From Falsiroseomonas algicola (GTDB taxonomy: Bacteria; Pseudomonadota; Alphaproteobacteria; Acetobacterales; Acetobacteraceae), in contig NZ_JAAIKB010000006.1 of the NCBI RefSeq assembly GCF_011040385.1, forward strand, positions 124,001-188,000: a stretch of DNA of 64,000 nucleotides, given 5' to 3'. Below are positions 32,572 through 41,366 of the stretch, in pieces (the first letter of the stretch is position 1; each line of letters begins with the position of its first letter). The translations under genes were made by a program, and so were the position numbers. Below the pieces are notes generated by a model. The model was given only the letters and a program-made list of their open reading frames with translations, made no database searches and had not been told where the DNA came from.

Positions 32572-35087
32572 GGAAGGGCTCCTCTGGGGCCTGGGTGAAG
32601 GGGGGCCGCGTCGCGCATGCGCCCGGCGAGGAGGCGCAGCTCCTCATCCGCCAAAGCGGCGACCACGCGGGGGTCGTGCGTCACCAGCAGGAAGGCGCAG
32701 CCCTTCACGACCTGCAGGCGGCGGAGCAGCGCGATGATCTCGGCCTCCACGCTGCGATCGAGGGCGGAGGTCGGCTCGTCCAGGACCACGACCTCCGGCG
32801 CCGTGATCAGGGCGCGGGCGATGGCGACGCGCTGGCGCTGGCCGCCGGAGAGCTGCGCGGGGCGGCGCGCGCCATGGGCGACGTCCAGCCCGACCTCCGC
32901 CAGCGCCCGGTCCACGGCGGCGCGACGCGCGGTTGCGGGCATGGCGGGCGCATGGATCATCAGGGGCTCGGCCAGCGTTTCCGCGACGGTCAGCCGGGGC
33001 GACAGGGTGGCAGCCGGGTTCTGGAAGACGGGCTGGATGCGCCGCCGCCAGGCGCGGCCGGGCGGGACCGGCGCGCCATCCAGCAGCACCTCGCCCTCCG
33101 CCGGCACAAGGCGCAGCAGGGCGAGGGCCAAGCTGGTCTTGCCGCAGCCCGAGGGGCCGGTGACGGCGAGGGTCCGGCCGCGATGCAGCGTGAGATCCAC
33201 GCCATCCAGCGCGGTGGTCCCGCCGTAGCGCACGGTCAGGCCGCGCGCCGCCAGCAGCGGCCGGCCCGGGGGCGCGGGGCGGCGGGGCAGGGCCATGGGC
33301 GGCGCCAGCAGGCGGCGGAGCGGCGCGGGCGCGGACTCCGCCGGCGCATCGGCCGGCATCTCCGCCACGATCCGCCCCTCCGCCATCACCAGGATGCGGG
33401 AGGCGACGGCGCGCGCGGCCTCCGCATCATGCGTCACCAGCAGCAGCGCCATGCCCAGGCGGCGCCGCAGATCATCCAGCAGCGCGAGCAGCGCGGCGCG
33501 AAGCTCCCCATCCAGCGAGGCGGTCGGTTCATCCGCCAGCAGCAGGATGGGGCGCCGCGCGATCGCCATGGCGATCACCGCGCGCTGCAACTGCCCGCCG
33601 GAGAAGCGGTGGGGCAGGTCCCGCGGCCGCGCCACCACCTCCGCCAGCCCGACCAGGTTCAGAAGCTCGGTGGCGCGCAGCACGGCCTGCTGCCGCGACA
33701 GGCCGGCGGTGGCGGCGGCTTCCGTCACCTGGCGGAAGACGGGCTGCAGCGGGTTCAGCGCGGCGGCGGGTTCCTGGAACACCAGGCCGACATGGTCGCG
33801 CAGTACGCGGCGGCGCAGCGCCTCCGGCGCGCCCACCATCTCCTGCCCCGCGATGCGGGCGGAACCGGCGATGCGGGAGACCTGCGGCGGCAGCAGGCCG
33901 CAGGCGGCCAGCACGGTCACGGTCTTGCCCGATCCGGAATCGCCCAGCAGCGCCACCGCCTCCCCCGGCGCCACGGCCAGGCTGGCGCCGCGCACGGCGT
34001 GGACCGTGCCGAAATCGACTTCCAGCGCCAGCACCTCCAGCACCGCGCCGGGATGGCGGGACGGCAAGGCGAGGGGCTGCACTGTGCGGCGCGCGGAGGC
34101 GAGGCGGGGGTCCAGCACGTCCCGCAGCCGCTGGCCCAGCAGCGTCAGCACCAGCAGCACGCCGCCCAGCGCGACGATGGCGGTCGCCGCCAGCCAGGGG
34201 GCCTGCAGGTTGTTGCGCGCCTGGGCCATCATCTCGCCGAGCGAAGGCGTGCCGGGTGGCAGGCCGAGGCCGAGCAGGTCGAGGCTGGCCAGCAGCGTCA
34301 TGGCGCCGGCCGCGAGGAAGGGCGCGGTAGCGATGACCGGCGCGAGCGCGTTGGGCAGGATATGCACCCGCATGATCCGCGCGCCGGACGCGCCGAGTGC
34401 CGTCGCCGCGCGGACGAAATCCTGACCGCGCAGGCGCAGGAACTCCGCTCGCGTCAGCCCGGCGATGCCCATCCAGAAGAACAGCGCCATGACGAAGGCG
34501 AGCAGCCAGAGATTGGGCACCAGCGCGCCAGCCAGCATCATCAGCAGGAAGAGCAGCGGGACACCGGACCAGATTTCCGTCAGCCGCTGCAACACCAGGT
34601 CCACGGCGCCGGCGTACCAGCCCTGCACGGCGCCCATCAGCGCGCCCAGCAGCAGCGCCGCCGCGGTGACGATGGCGCCGAAGAGCAGCGAGAGGCGGAG
34701 CCCCCAGACGAGGCGCGCCAGCACGTCCCTCCCCTGGTCGTCGGTGCCAAGCAGGTGGCGCCAGCCGGGCGCGGCGGGGGCGGCCTGGGGCATGCCGGGG
34801 GCCACCGTGTCCGGTGCGAAGCGGATGGGCGGCCAGGCCTGCCAGGCGCCCTGCGCGGCCAGCAGTGCCTGCACCGCGGGGTCGTGGAAATCGGCGGGGA
34901 TGGGCAGGTGACCGCCGATCTGCGCCTCGGTCGGGCGGCGCAGCGCCGGGCTGGTCCATTCGCCCCCGCGCCACAGCAGCACCGGGCGGTCATTGGCGAT
35001 GAACTCCGCCGGCAGCACCAGCGCCAGCAGCAGGAGCAGCGCGAGGAAGGGCCCCGACCGCCAGAAGCCGGGCCGGCGCTCAGCCAT
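32568..35087 (-). CDS. Fusion ABC protein: OppC/YejE-type permease plus two ATPase domains
   Basis: 839 residues from ATG 35087. Residues 1 to about 330 are an OppC/DppC-type permease (GTDDQGRDVLARLVWGLRLSLLFGA; ATPase-contact loop RAATALGASGARIMRVHILPNALAP). ATPase 1 follows (Walker A GDSGSGKT, signature FSGGQLQRAV, Walker B LLLADEPTA), then ATPase 2 (GPSGCGKT, LSGGQRQRVA, VVLDEPTS). In Dpp/Opp/Yej systems the permease is a separate protein; fused tandem ATPases are known (YejF), but permease plus two ATPases in one chain is unusual. It works with the permease encoded upstream (8-bp overlap) and the binding protein at 36202. Inner membrane. Confidence 0.93.
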   Translation of the reverse strand: MAERRPGFWRSGPFLALLLLLALVLPAEFIANDRPVLLWRGGEWTSPALRRPTEAQIGGHLPIPADFHDPAVQALLAAQGAWQAWPPIRFAPDTVAPGMPQAAPAAPGWRHLLGTDDQGRDVLARLVWGLRLSLLFGAIVTAAALLLGALMGAVQGWYAGAVDLVLQRLTEIWSGVPLLFLLMMLAGALVPNLWLLAFVMALFFWMGIAGLTRAEFLRLRGQDFVRAATALGASGARIMRVHILPNALAPVIATAPFLAAGAMTLLASLDLLGLGLPPGTPSLGEMMAQARNNLQAPWLAATAIVALGGVLLVLTLLGQRLRDVLDPRLASARRTVQPLALPSRHPGAVLEVLALEVDFGTVHAVRGASLAVAPGEAVALLGDSGSGKTVTVLAACGLLPPQVSRIAGSARIAGQEMVGAPEALRRRVLRDHVGLVFQEPAAALNPLQPVFRQVTEAAATAGLSRQQAVLRATELLNLVGLAEVVARPRDLPHRFSGGQLQRAVIAMAIARRPILLLADEPTASLDGELRAALLALLDDLRRRLGMALLLVTHDAEAARAVASRILVMAEGRIVAEMPADAPAESAPAPLRRLLAPPMALPRRPAPPGRPLLAARGLTVRYGGTTALDGVDLTLHRGRTLAVTGPSGCGKTSLALALLRLVPAEGEVLLDGAPVPPGRAWRRRIQPVFQNPAATLSPRLTVAETLAEPLMIHAPAMPATARRAAVDRALAEVGLDVAHGARRPAQLSGGQRQRVAIARALITAPEVVVLDEPTSALDRSVEAEIIALLRRLQVVKGCAFLLVTHDPRVVAALADEELRLLAGRMRDAAPLHPGPRGALP

Positions 35088-36171
35088 GCCGCGCCTCGAA
35101 GCCGATGCGGGGATCGACGGCGAGATAGAGAAGGTCGGAGGCGAGGTGCAGCAGCAGGCCGAGCAGCGTCGTGATCCAGAGCGTGCCGAAGATGACGGGG
35201 AAGTCGCGCGACAGCGTCGCATCGATGCCGAGCAGGCCGAGGCCTTCCAGCCCGAACAGCGCCTCCACCAGCACGCCGCCGCCGAGCAGCACGCCGAGCA
35301 GCGCGCCGGGCAGCCCGGCGATCACCACCAGCATGGCGTTGCGGAAGACGTGGCCGAACAGCACGCGGGACGGCGCCAGCCCCTTGGCGCGCGCCAGCAG
35401 CACATAGGTCTTGCCGATCTCCTCCAGCAGCAGGTTGCGCGTCAGCAGCGCGAGGGAGGCGAAGCCGGTGATCACCAGCGTCGCCACCGGAAGGGCCAGG
35501 TGCCAGAGCCAGTCCAGGATGCGCAGGGGCCAGGAGAGCTCCGCCCAATGGGCGGAGACGAAGCCGCCGGGCGGGAACCACTGCCAGAAGCGGCCGCCGG
35601 CGAAGAGCACGAGCAGCGCCACCGCCACCACCATGGCCGGCGCCGCATGCGCCAAGGCGGTCAGCGCCGTCGCCGCGCGGTCGAAGCCGCCGCCGCGCCG
35701 CAGCGCCAGCGCGATGCCGAGCGGGATGGCGAGGAGATAGGTGAGCAGCGTGGACCAGAGGCCGAGCGAAACCGAAACCGGCAGGCGTTCCAGGATCAGG
35801 TCCCGCACCGGGCGGTCGAGGAAGAGCGAGGTGCCGAGGTCGAAGGCGAGGACCCGCCGCATGGTCGTGAGGAAGCGCTCCAGCGGCGGGCGGTCGAAGC
35901 CGAATTGGCGCTCGATCTCCGCCACCAGGCGCGGGTCCAGACCCTCGCTGCCGCGATAGCGCAGCGCCGCCTCCTCCGCCGCCGGATCGGCGGCGGTGGC
36001 GCCGAGCGCACGCTCCGCCGCATCCTGGACATCGCCCGAGAGGGTGGCGAGGAGGTGTTCCACCGGCCCGCCGGGGGCGAGCTGCGCCACCAGCACGTTG
36101 AGCGCGACGATGGCGAGCAGCGTCGGCGGCACCAGCAGCAGGCGGCGCAGGACATAATGGCGGATCGACAT
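35080..36171 (-). CDS. Peptide-family ABC transporter permease (YejB/DppB type)
   Basis: 363 residues from ATG 36171. The first membrane segment (VLRRLLLVPPTLLAIVALNVLVAQLAPGGP) is the DppB/YejB signature. A periplasmic insertion of about 75 residues follows, with LDPRLVAEIERQFGFDRPPLERF, as in YejB. Then LERLPVSVSLGLWSTLLTYLLAIPLG and the ATPase-contact loop ARAKGLAPSRVLFGHVFRNA. Inner membrane. It is the first gene of the minus-strand unit with the fused permease-ATPase and the HemS-like gene, divergent from the binding protein across 30 bp. A Fur-like palindrome lies 32 bp upstream. Confidence 0.92.
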   Translation of the reverse strand: MSIRHYVLRRLLLVPPTLLAIVALNVLVAQLAPGGPVEHLLATLSGDVQDAAERALGATAADPAAEEAALRYRGSEGLDPRLVAEIERQFGFDRPPLERFLTTMRRVLAFDLGTSLFLDRPVRDLILERLPVSVSLGLWSTLLTYLLAIPLGIALALRRGGGFDRAATALTALAHAAPAMVVAVALLVLFAGGRFWQWFPPGGFVSAHWAELSWPLRILDWLWHLALPVATLVITGFASLALLTRNLLLEEIGKTYVLLARAKGLAPSRVLFGHVFRNAMLVVIAGLPGALLGVLLGGGVLVEALFGLEGLGLLGIDATLSRDFPVIFGTLWITTLLGLLLHLASDLLYLAVDPRIGFEARHG

Positions 36172-36201
36172 CTGGACAGCGCCCCTCGTGACGCGCCTTA
36201 T

Positions 36202-38001
36202 ATGCGAATGCTTCGCAATTGCAAATATGCCGGCCTGCTGGCCCTCCTCCTGCTGCCCCAGGCCGCAGCGGCGCGCACCGATGCGCTGGCCGCGCATGGC
36301 ACGCCGGCGCTGCCGCCGGGCTTCACGCATTTCCCCCATGTCCTTCCGGATGCGCCGCAGGGCTGCACGCTGCGGATGGCGAGTGCGGGCACCTTCGACA
36401 CGCTGAACCCCTTCACGCTGCGTGGCCGCTTCGTAATGGGCGTCTGGTCCTGGGTGAACGAGACGCTGCTGATCGACTCGCCGGAGGAGCCGATGGCGGC
36501 CTATGCCCATCTCGCGGAAGCGGTCGAGGTGGATGAGGCGGCGCGGCGCGTGCGCTTCACGCTGCGCGAAGGCGCGCGCTGGCATGACGGCAAGCCGGTG
36601 ACGGCGGAGGATGTCGCCTTCACCGTCGCGGTGCTGGCGCGGCACGGCCGACCTGTCCATCGCACGCTGCTGGAACATGCCGATCCCGTGGTGGAGGATT
36701 CGCGCCGCGTCAGCCTGGCGCTGCCGCCCGGCGATGCGCGGCGCGGCGCGCTGCGGCTGGGTGGCATCCATGTGCTGCCGCGGCACTATTGGGAAGGGCG
36801 CGACTTCGGCGCGCTGACCATGCAGCCGCCGCTCGGCAGCGGCCCCTATCGCGTCGCGGCGGTGGAGCCGGGGCGTCGCGTCGCCTTCGCGCGGTCACAG
36901 GCCTGGTGGGGGCGCGAGAGCCCGACCGGGCGTGGCCGGCACAATTTCGACCGCATCGAGGTCACCTACTACCGCGACCGCATCGCCGCCTTCGAGGGGC
37001 TGATGGCGGGGCGCGAGGACTGGATGCTGGAGGCGGATGCAAGGCGCTGGGCGGTGGGCTACGACCTGCCGCCGGTGCGCGACGGCCGCGTTCGCCAGGT
37101 GGAGCAGCCACACTGGTTCATCACCGGCATGAACGGCTTCGCCTTCAACCTCCGCCGCCCGCGCTTCGCCGATGCAAGGGTGCGGGAGGCGCTGACGCGG
37201 CTGCTCGATTTCGAATGGGCCAATGCCGCGCTGTTCCACGGCGCCTTCCGTCGCAGCGCCAGCTTCTTCGAGAATTCCGACCTGGCGGCGCGGGAGGCGC
37301 CGGATGCGGATGAGCGGGCGTTGATGGCGGAGTTCGGCTCCCTGTTCCCGCCACAAGCCTTCGACGCCGCCTGGCAGCCGCCGCGCAGCGATGGCAGCGG
37401 GCGCGACCGCGCGCAGCTGGAGGCCGCGTTGGCGCTGCTGGCGGAAGCGGGGTGGGTGCCGCGGGAGAGCGACGGGCGGCTGGTGAACCGCGAAACGGGG
37501 GAGGCCTTCACCGTCTCGGTCCTGGCGCAGAGCAACGCGCAGCAGGCGCTGGTCGGCGTCTGGTTCCGCGCGCTGCGGCGCATCGGCATCACGCCGCGCT
37601 TCGAAGTGGTGGACGCCGCGACCTTCGCCGCCCGCACGCGCGCGCATGATTTCGACCTCGCCTATCGCTTCACCATTCCCCCGGAATGGCCGGGGCGGGA
37701 GCAGGTGGAACTCTGGTCCTCGGCCTCGGCCCTGCGGCCCGGCGGGGGCAATATCGGCGGCGTTGCGGACCCGGCACTGGATGGGCTGCTCGACCGGCTG
37801 GTGGCGGCGGAGGACCGCGATGCGCTCCGCACCACCGCGCGGGTGCTGGATCGCGCGCTGCAGTGGCGCTGGCTGGTGGTACCGGGGTCCTACGGGCCGG
37901 TGCGGCGGCTGGCCGTTTCCGATCGCATCGCGCCGCCACCGCGCTGGCCGGCGCATGCCTATGGCGATGATGGCTGGTGGTGCCGCGGGGCGGGGCGCTG
38001 A
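36202..38001 (+). CDS. Peptide-family ABC transporter substrate-binding protein (YejA-like)
   Basis: 599 residues from ATG 36202 (ATG 36208 is an alternative). Signal peptide (YAGLLALLLLPQAAAA), then GFTHFPHVLPDAPQGCTLRMASAGTFDTLNPFTLRG, which matches YejA-type proteins, LREGARWHDGKPVTAEDVAFTV and a C-terminal YGDDGWWC. The first codons (AAT TGC AAA TAT) are unusually AT-rich for this genome and overlap the Fur-like palindrome at 36203-36217, so they may be constrained by the operator. It delivers ligand to the divergently encoded importer. Relatives carry peptides or siderophores; context here suggests heme or another iron source. Confidence 0.9.
   Translation: MRMLRNCKYAGLLALLLLPQAAAARTDALAAHGTPALPPGFTHFPHVLPDAPQGCTLRMASAGTFDTLNPFTLRGRFVMGVWSWVNETLLIDSPEEPMAAYAHLAEAVEVDEAARRVRFTLREGARWHDGKPVTAEDVAFTVAVLARHGRPVHRTLLEHADPVVEDSRRVSLALPPGDARRGALRLGGIHVLPRHYWEGRDFGALTMQPPLGSGPYRVAAVEPGRRVAFARSQAWWGRESPTGRGRHNFDRIEVTYYRDRIAAFEGLMAGREDWMLEADARRWAVGYDLPPVRDGRVRQVEQPHWFITGMNGFAFNLRRPRFADARVREALTRLLDFEWANAALFHGAFRRSASFFENSDLAAREAPDADERALMAEFGSLFPPQAFDAAWQPPRSDGSGRDRAQLEAALALLAEAGWVPRESDGRLVNRETGEAFTVSVLAQSNAQQALVGVWFRALRRIGITPRFEVVDAATFAARTRAHDFDLAYRFTIPPEWPGREQVELWSSASALRPGGGNIGGVADPALDGLLDRLVAAEDRDALRTTARVLDRALQWRWLVVPGSYGPVRRLAVSDRIAPPPRWPAHAYGDDGWWCRGAGR
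36203..36217. promoter_or_regulatory. Fur-like palindrome between divergent ABC permease and binding-protein genes
   Basis: TGCGAAT-G-CTTCGCA, a 7-1-7 palindrome with 6 of 7 matching arm positions. Similar elements occur at 40379-40393 and 40472-40486 in the same gene block. It overlaps the first codons of the binding-protein gene and lies 32 bp before the permease start. Confidence 0.5.
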
Positions 38002-38022
38002 CCGCCCCGCCCCGCGACGATC

Positions 38023-40344
38023 CTACCAGGTGACCTTCAGCCCGACGCGGAAGTTGCGCCCGGGCGCCACCTGCAGCTCGATCGGGTTGGTGGACTTGGT
38101 CGCGTCCGTCGTGAATTCGGATCGCGCATAGGTCACGCCCGCGGGCAGGCCGAGGTAGCGCGTATCGAGGATGTTGAAGATGCCGCCATTCAACTCGACA
38201 TTCGGCAGCGGCCGCCAGGAGGCCAGCAGGTCGAAGACCTGATAGGCCTTGGGCTGGTAGAGCTGGCTGCTGCTGGTCTCCGTCACCGCCGCCGCATAGG
38301 TGCCGTTCAGCGTCACGCTGGTGCGCAGCGCCGGATTGTCCCAGGTGACGCCGGCGGCGAGGTTGAGCGGCCGCGCGCCGTCGAAGGGCGTCTCCGCCGC
38401 GCCCGGCGTCGCGCGCTGCCGCCCCTCCTGCCAGGACGCGCTGCCCTGCAGGCGCCACTCCGGCAGGAAGCGCCAGGCGCCCGCCAGCTCCACGCCCTGC
38501 ATCGTCACCTCGCTGATGTTGCGGGAGGTGTAGTCGACGGTCCCGGGAACCTGCACCAGGCTCTGGATGAAGTCCGTGTATTCGGCACGGAAGACGCCGA
38601 GGCTGGCATAGGCGTTGGGCAGCTGGACGCGGATGCCGGCCTCATAGCTCCTCACCTGTTCCGGCCGCAGGTCCGGGTTCGGCACCAGGTTGAAGGTCGT
38701 GCCGGGCAGCGAGGTGAAGAGCTGCTCCGCCGTCGGCATCTTGAAGCCTTCGCCGTAATTGCCGTAGAGCGACCAGGTCTCGTCCAGCCGCCAGATGGCA
38801 CCGAAGCCGAGCGAGACGTTGCTCTCATCCAGCGTGCGCGGCGCGGCGCCCGGGGAGGCGCGGTAGTCACCATCCGGGCGGGGCGCGATGCGCGTGGTGG
38901 AGAGCCGCGCGCCGGGCACCAGCGTGAGCCGGCCGCCGAACAGCGCGATCTCATCCTGCAGGAAGGCGTCGAGACGACGCGTATCGGCATTGGCGAAGTT
39001 GAAGCCGCCCGCACGCGCCACCGTCGTGACATTGGTGGAGAGGTTGGTGGTCACGTCCTCCCGCCGGTAGTCGGTGGCGGTGGTGCTGGCGGAGACGCCA
39101 TAGGTCAGCGCGTGACGCGTGCCCGCGAGGTTGAAGGAGGAGGAGAGTTGCACCTCCCCCTGCAGCACGTCCTCCGAATAGGTCAGGCTGTCGGCGACGC
39201 GCTGGACCTGGCCATTGGCCAGGCGGCGATAGCGCGTGCCGGTGCGCTCGATCTCCTGCGGCTGGTAGCCGACCATGACACGCACCTGGTCGAGCCAGCC
39301 GAGTTCCGGGCGCCATTCCGCATCGGCGGCGAAGAGGCCGCGGCTGATGTCCTGCGTGCGCGCATAGGAAAGGTTGGTGACGCCGCCGGTGGCGGGGCCG
39401 AGGTCGAAGCGCTGGTCCACATCGGTCACGCGCTGCAGCACATCGGCGGTGAAGCGCAGCCGGAGGTTCGGCAGCGGGTCATAGACGATGCGCGCGAAGT
39501 AGTTGTCGGCGGCGATGTCGAGGGGGTCGAAGCGGTTGCAGGGCGTGGCGCCGGCCGAGAGGTTGCGCGTGCAGTTCCAGATGCCGTCGGGCGATCGGGA
39601 ATTGTTGCGCGAGGGCTCGCTGGCATCCCGCCGCTGGTAGGAGAACATGGCCGAGACCTGTTCCGCCCGCGCCGCCACGGTGAGGCGCGATTGCAGGCTG
39701 TTGTCGACGGAGGCGAAGCTGGTGCTGGCCTCCCCGCCCCAGATCTCGCCGGGGGCGATCAGGTCTTCCGGGTTGCGGGTGATGAAGTTCACGACGCCGC
39801 CGAGCGCGTCCGAGCCGTAGAGGACGGAGCCGGGGCCGCGCACCACCTCCACCCGCTGCAGGTTCCAGGGATCGACCACGTCGCGCGTATTGTCGGTGAT
39901 GCGTTCGATCGTGCGGAAGCCATCGACCAGGGTCAGCACGCGATTGCCGCCGACGCCGCGGATGGTGATGCCGCCCAGGCTCCGGAAGGGATCGGTGCCG
40001 CTGGTCTGGCGGTTGACGGAGACGCCCGGGGTGTAGCGGAACACATCCGCCAGGTTCCGGGCCATCTGCCGGTCGATCTCGGCGCCGGGAATGACATCGA
40101 CGGTGGCGGGCGTGTCCGTCAGGCGGCGTGCGTTGCGGAGCGCGGTGGCGTTGACCGGCGGCAGCAGCGTCATGGCGGGGATGCGCACCTCGCCCGTCGC
40201 GGGGGTGGCGGCGCTGGCGGGCGGCGGATCGCCCGCGGGCTGGGCGGTCTGCGCCTGCGCGTCGGCGGCGGCGATGATCGCGGCGAAGGCGAGGCTGGGC
40301 GCGACGCGGCGCCGCCGCCCGCCACGGGGTGATGGCCTTGGCAT
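38023..40344 (-). CDS. TonB-dependent outer-membrane receptor (heme/hemoglobin family)
   Basis: 773 residues from ATG 40344; the open frame extends further but crosses the Fur-like site. A signal peptide ends near DAQAQ. The plug domain has TPATVDVIPGAEIDRQMARNLADVFRYTPGVSVN, GGITIRGVGGNRVLTLVDGFR and VEVVRGPGSVLYGSDALGGVVNF. A 22-strand barrel follows and ends in RNFRVGLKVTW with the terminal aromatic. A FKMPTAEQLF ... NPDLRPEQ segment resembles the FRAP/NPNL region of heme receptors, but the usual His between the two boxes is not obvious. It is divergent from the ChaN gene across two Fur-like sites and convergent with the ABC binding-protein gene. Confidence 0.9.
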   Translation of the reverse strand: MPRPSPRGGRRRRVAPSLAFAAIIAAADAQAQTAQPAGDPPPASAATPATGEVRIPAMTLLPPVNATALRNARRLTDTPATVDVIPGAEIDRQMARNLADVFRYTPGVSVNRQTSGTDPFRSLGGITIRGVGGNRVLTLVDGFRTIERITDNTRDVVDPWNLQRVEVVRGPGSVLYGSDALGGVVNFITRNPEDLIAPGEIWGGEASTSFASVDNSLQSRLTVAARAEQVSAMFSYQRRDASEPSRNNSRSPDGIWNCTRNLSAGATPCNRFDPLDIAADNYFARIVYDPLPNLRLRFTADVLQRVTDVDQRFDLGPATGGVTNLSYARTQDISRGLFAADAEWRPELGWLDQVRVMVGYQPQEIERTGTRYRRLANGQVQRVADSLTYSEDVLQGEVQLSSSFNLAGTRHALTYGVSASTTATDYRREDVTTNLSTNVTTVARAGGFNFANADTRRLDAFLQDEIALFGGRLTLVPGARLSTTRIAPRPDGDYRASPGAAPRTLDESNVSLGFGAIWRLDETWSLYGNYGEGFKMPTAEQLFTSLPGTTFNLVPNPDLRPEQVRSYEAGIRVQLPNAYASLGVFRAEYTDFIQSLVQVPGTVDYTSRNISEVTMQGVELAGAWRFLPEWRLQGSASWQEGRQRATPGAAETPFDGARPLNLAAGVTWDNPALRTSVTLNGTYAAAVTETSSSQLYQPKAYQVFDLLASWRPLPNVELNGGIFNILDTRYLGLPAGVTYARSEFTTDATKSTNPIELQVAPGRNFRVGLKVTW

Positions 40345-40378
40345 GGTTGGTCTCCGGCTGTGGTGGCGCGCATGCAAT

Positions 40379-40393
40379 TGCGACTCATTCTCA
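40379..40393. promoter_or_regulatory. Fur-like box upstream of the TonB receptor
   Basis: TGCGACT-C-ATTCTCA, a 7-1-7 element with 5 of 7 matching arm positions, 35 bp before the receptor start. On the minus strand the surroundings read AATGAGAATGAGTCGCA, close to classical Fur boxes. Confidence 0.6.
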
Positions 40394-40471
40394 TTGTCAA
40401 CGGCATCCGGACCGGCGCGGTCCTGTTTCAGGACGGAACCTGCCTGTATCGTATGGTTTCGCTCCATGTGT

Positions 40472-40486
40472 TGCGAATCAGTCGCA
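40472..40486. promoter_or_regulatory. Fur-like box upstream of the ChaN gene
   Basis: TGCGAAT-C-AGTCGCA, a 7-1-7 palindrome with 6 of 7 matching arm positions, 20 bp before the ChaN ATG. It is nearly the same sequence as the site at 36203-36217. Confidence 0.6.
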
Positions 40487-40505
40487 TTTGCATGATGGTC
40501 AGGCC

Positions 40506-41351
40506 ATGCAAGCGACACCCGGCGACCCCGTCACCCACCCCCCCGCCACCTGGATCGATCCCGCCACCGGCGCGGTGCTCGATCCCCTGACGCTGATGGG
40601 GCGCATGGCGGCGATGCAGGTCGTGCTGCTGGGCGAGACCCATGACGTGGCGGAGATCCATCGCTGGCAGTTGCAGGTCGCCACCTGCCTCCATCTGCTG
40701 CGCCCTGATCTTCAACTGGGCTTCGAGATGTTCCCCCGCCGCGTGCAGCCGATCCTCGATCGCTGGGTAGCGGGCGAGATGGGCACGGAGGATTTCCTGG
40801 TGCAGGTGGAGTGGCAGCGCGTCTGGGGCTTCCCGCCGGAGCTCTACCTGCCGCTGTTCCACTTCTGCCGCCAGCAGCGCGTGAAGATGCTGGCCCTGAA
40901 CTGCGAGCGCCCGCTGGTGACGCGGATCGGCCGCGATGGCTGGGAGGCGGTGCCGGAGGCCGAGCGGGAGGGGATGACGCCCGCGGCGCCTGCCACCCCC
41001 GCGCATCGGGCGCATCTCGCGCGCCTCACCGGCCGAGCGGAGGCCGAGGTGACGGATCGCTTCATCCGCGCGCAGCAGGTCTGGGACCGCGCCTTCGCCT
41101 GCGCGATCCACCAGGCGCTGGAGGAGGCGCCGCTGGTGGTGGGGATCATCGGGCGCGGGCATTGCGAATTCAGCCATGGCACGCCGCATCAGTTGCGGGA
41201 CCTCGGCGTCACGCGCATCGGCGTGCTGCTGCCGAGCGAGGCCGAGGCGGTCGATCCCGTCGCGATGCGCGGCATCGGCGACGCGCTGTTCCGGCTGAGT
41301 CCGCCCGAGCCACCGCCATCGCGAAGGCCGGTCGCTGCGAAAAACGCCTGA
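40506..41351 (+). CDS. ChaN-family heme/iron-associated protein
   Basis: 281 residues from ATG 40506; the frame is open further upstream across the promoter. Family blocks are MQVVLLGETHDVAEIHRWQLQV (GETHD), LGFEMFPRRVQPILD and VVGIIGRGHCEFSHG (GxGH), typical of the Tiki/ChaN cofactor-binding superfamily. Campylobacter ChaN is a Fur-regulated protein encoded beside a TonB receptor and binds two cofacial hemes, and this arrangement is the same. No lipoprotein signal is seen at this start, so it may be cytoplasmic or the start may be misjudged. Likely heme handling. Confidence 0.82.
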   Translation: MQATPGDPVTHPPATWIDPATGAVLDPLTLMGRMAAMQVVLLGETHDVAEIHRWQLQVATCLHLLRPDLQLGFEMFPRRVQPILDRWVAGEMGTEDFLVQVEWQRVWGFPPELYLPLFHFCRQQRVKMLALNCERPLVTRIGRDGWEAVPEAEREGMTPAAPATPAHRAHLARLTGRAEAEVTDRFIRAQQVWDRAFACAIHQALEEAPLVVGIIGRGHCEFSHGTPHQLRDLGVTRIGVLLPSEAEAVDPVAMRGIGDALFRLSPPEPPPSRRPVAAKNA

Positions 41352-41366
41352 AGGTCCGGGATCAAT

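Noticed and set aside
32469-35174. 901-codon plus-strand frame opposite the ABC fusion
   Set aside because: Antisense shadow rich in Gln, Arg and Gly; the minus strand has full ABC motifs.
34993-36201. N-terminal 403-codon extension in frame with the YejA-like gene
   Set aside because: It is antisense to the two permease genes and has no signal peptide; the real signal peptide begins at 36202.
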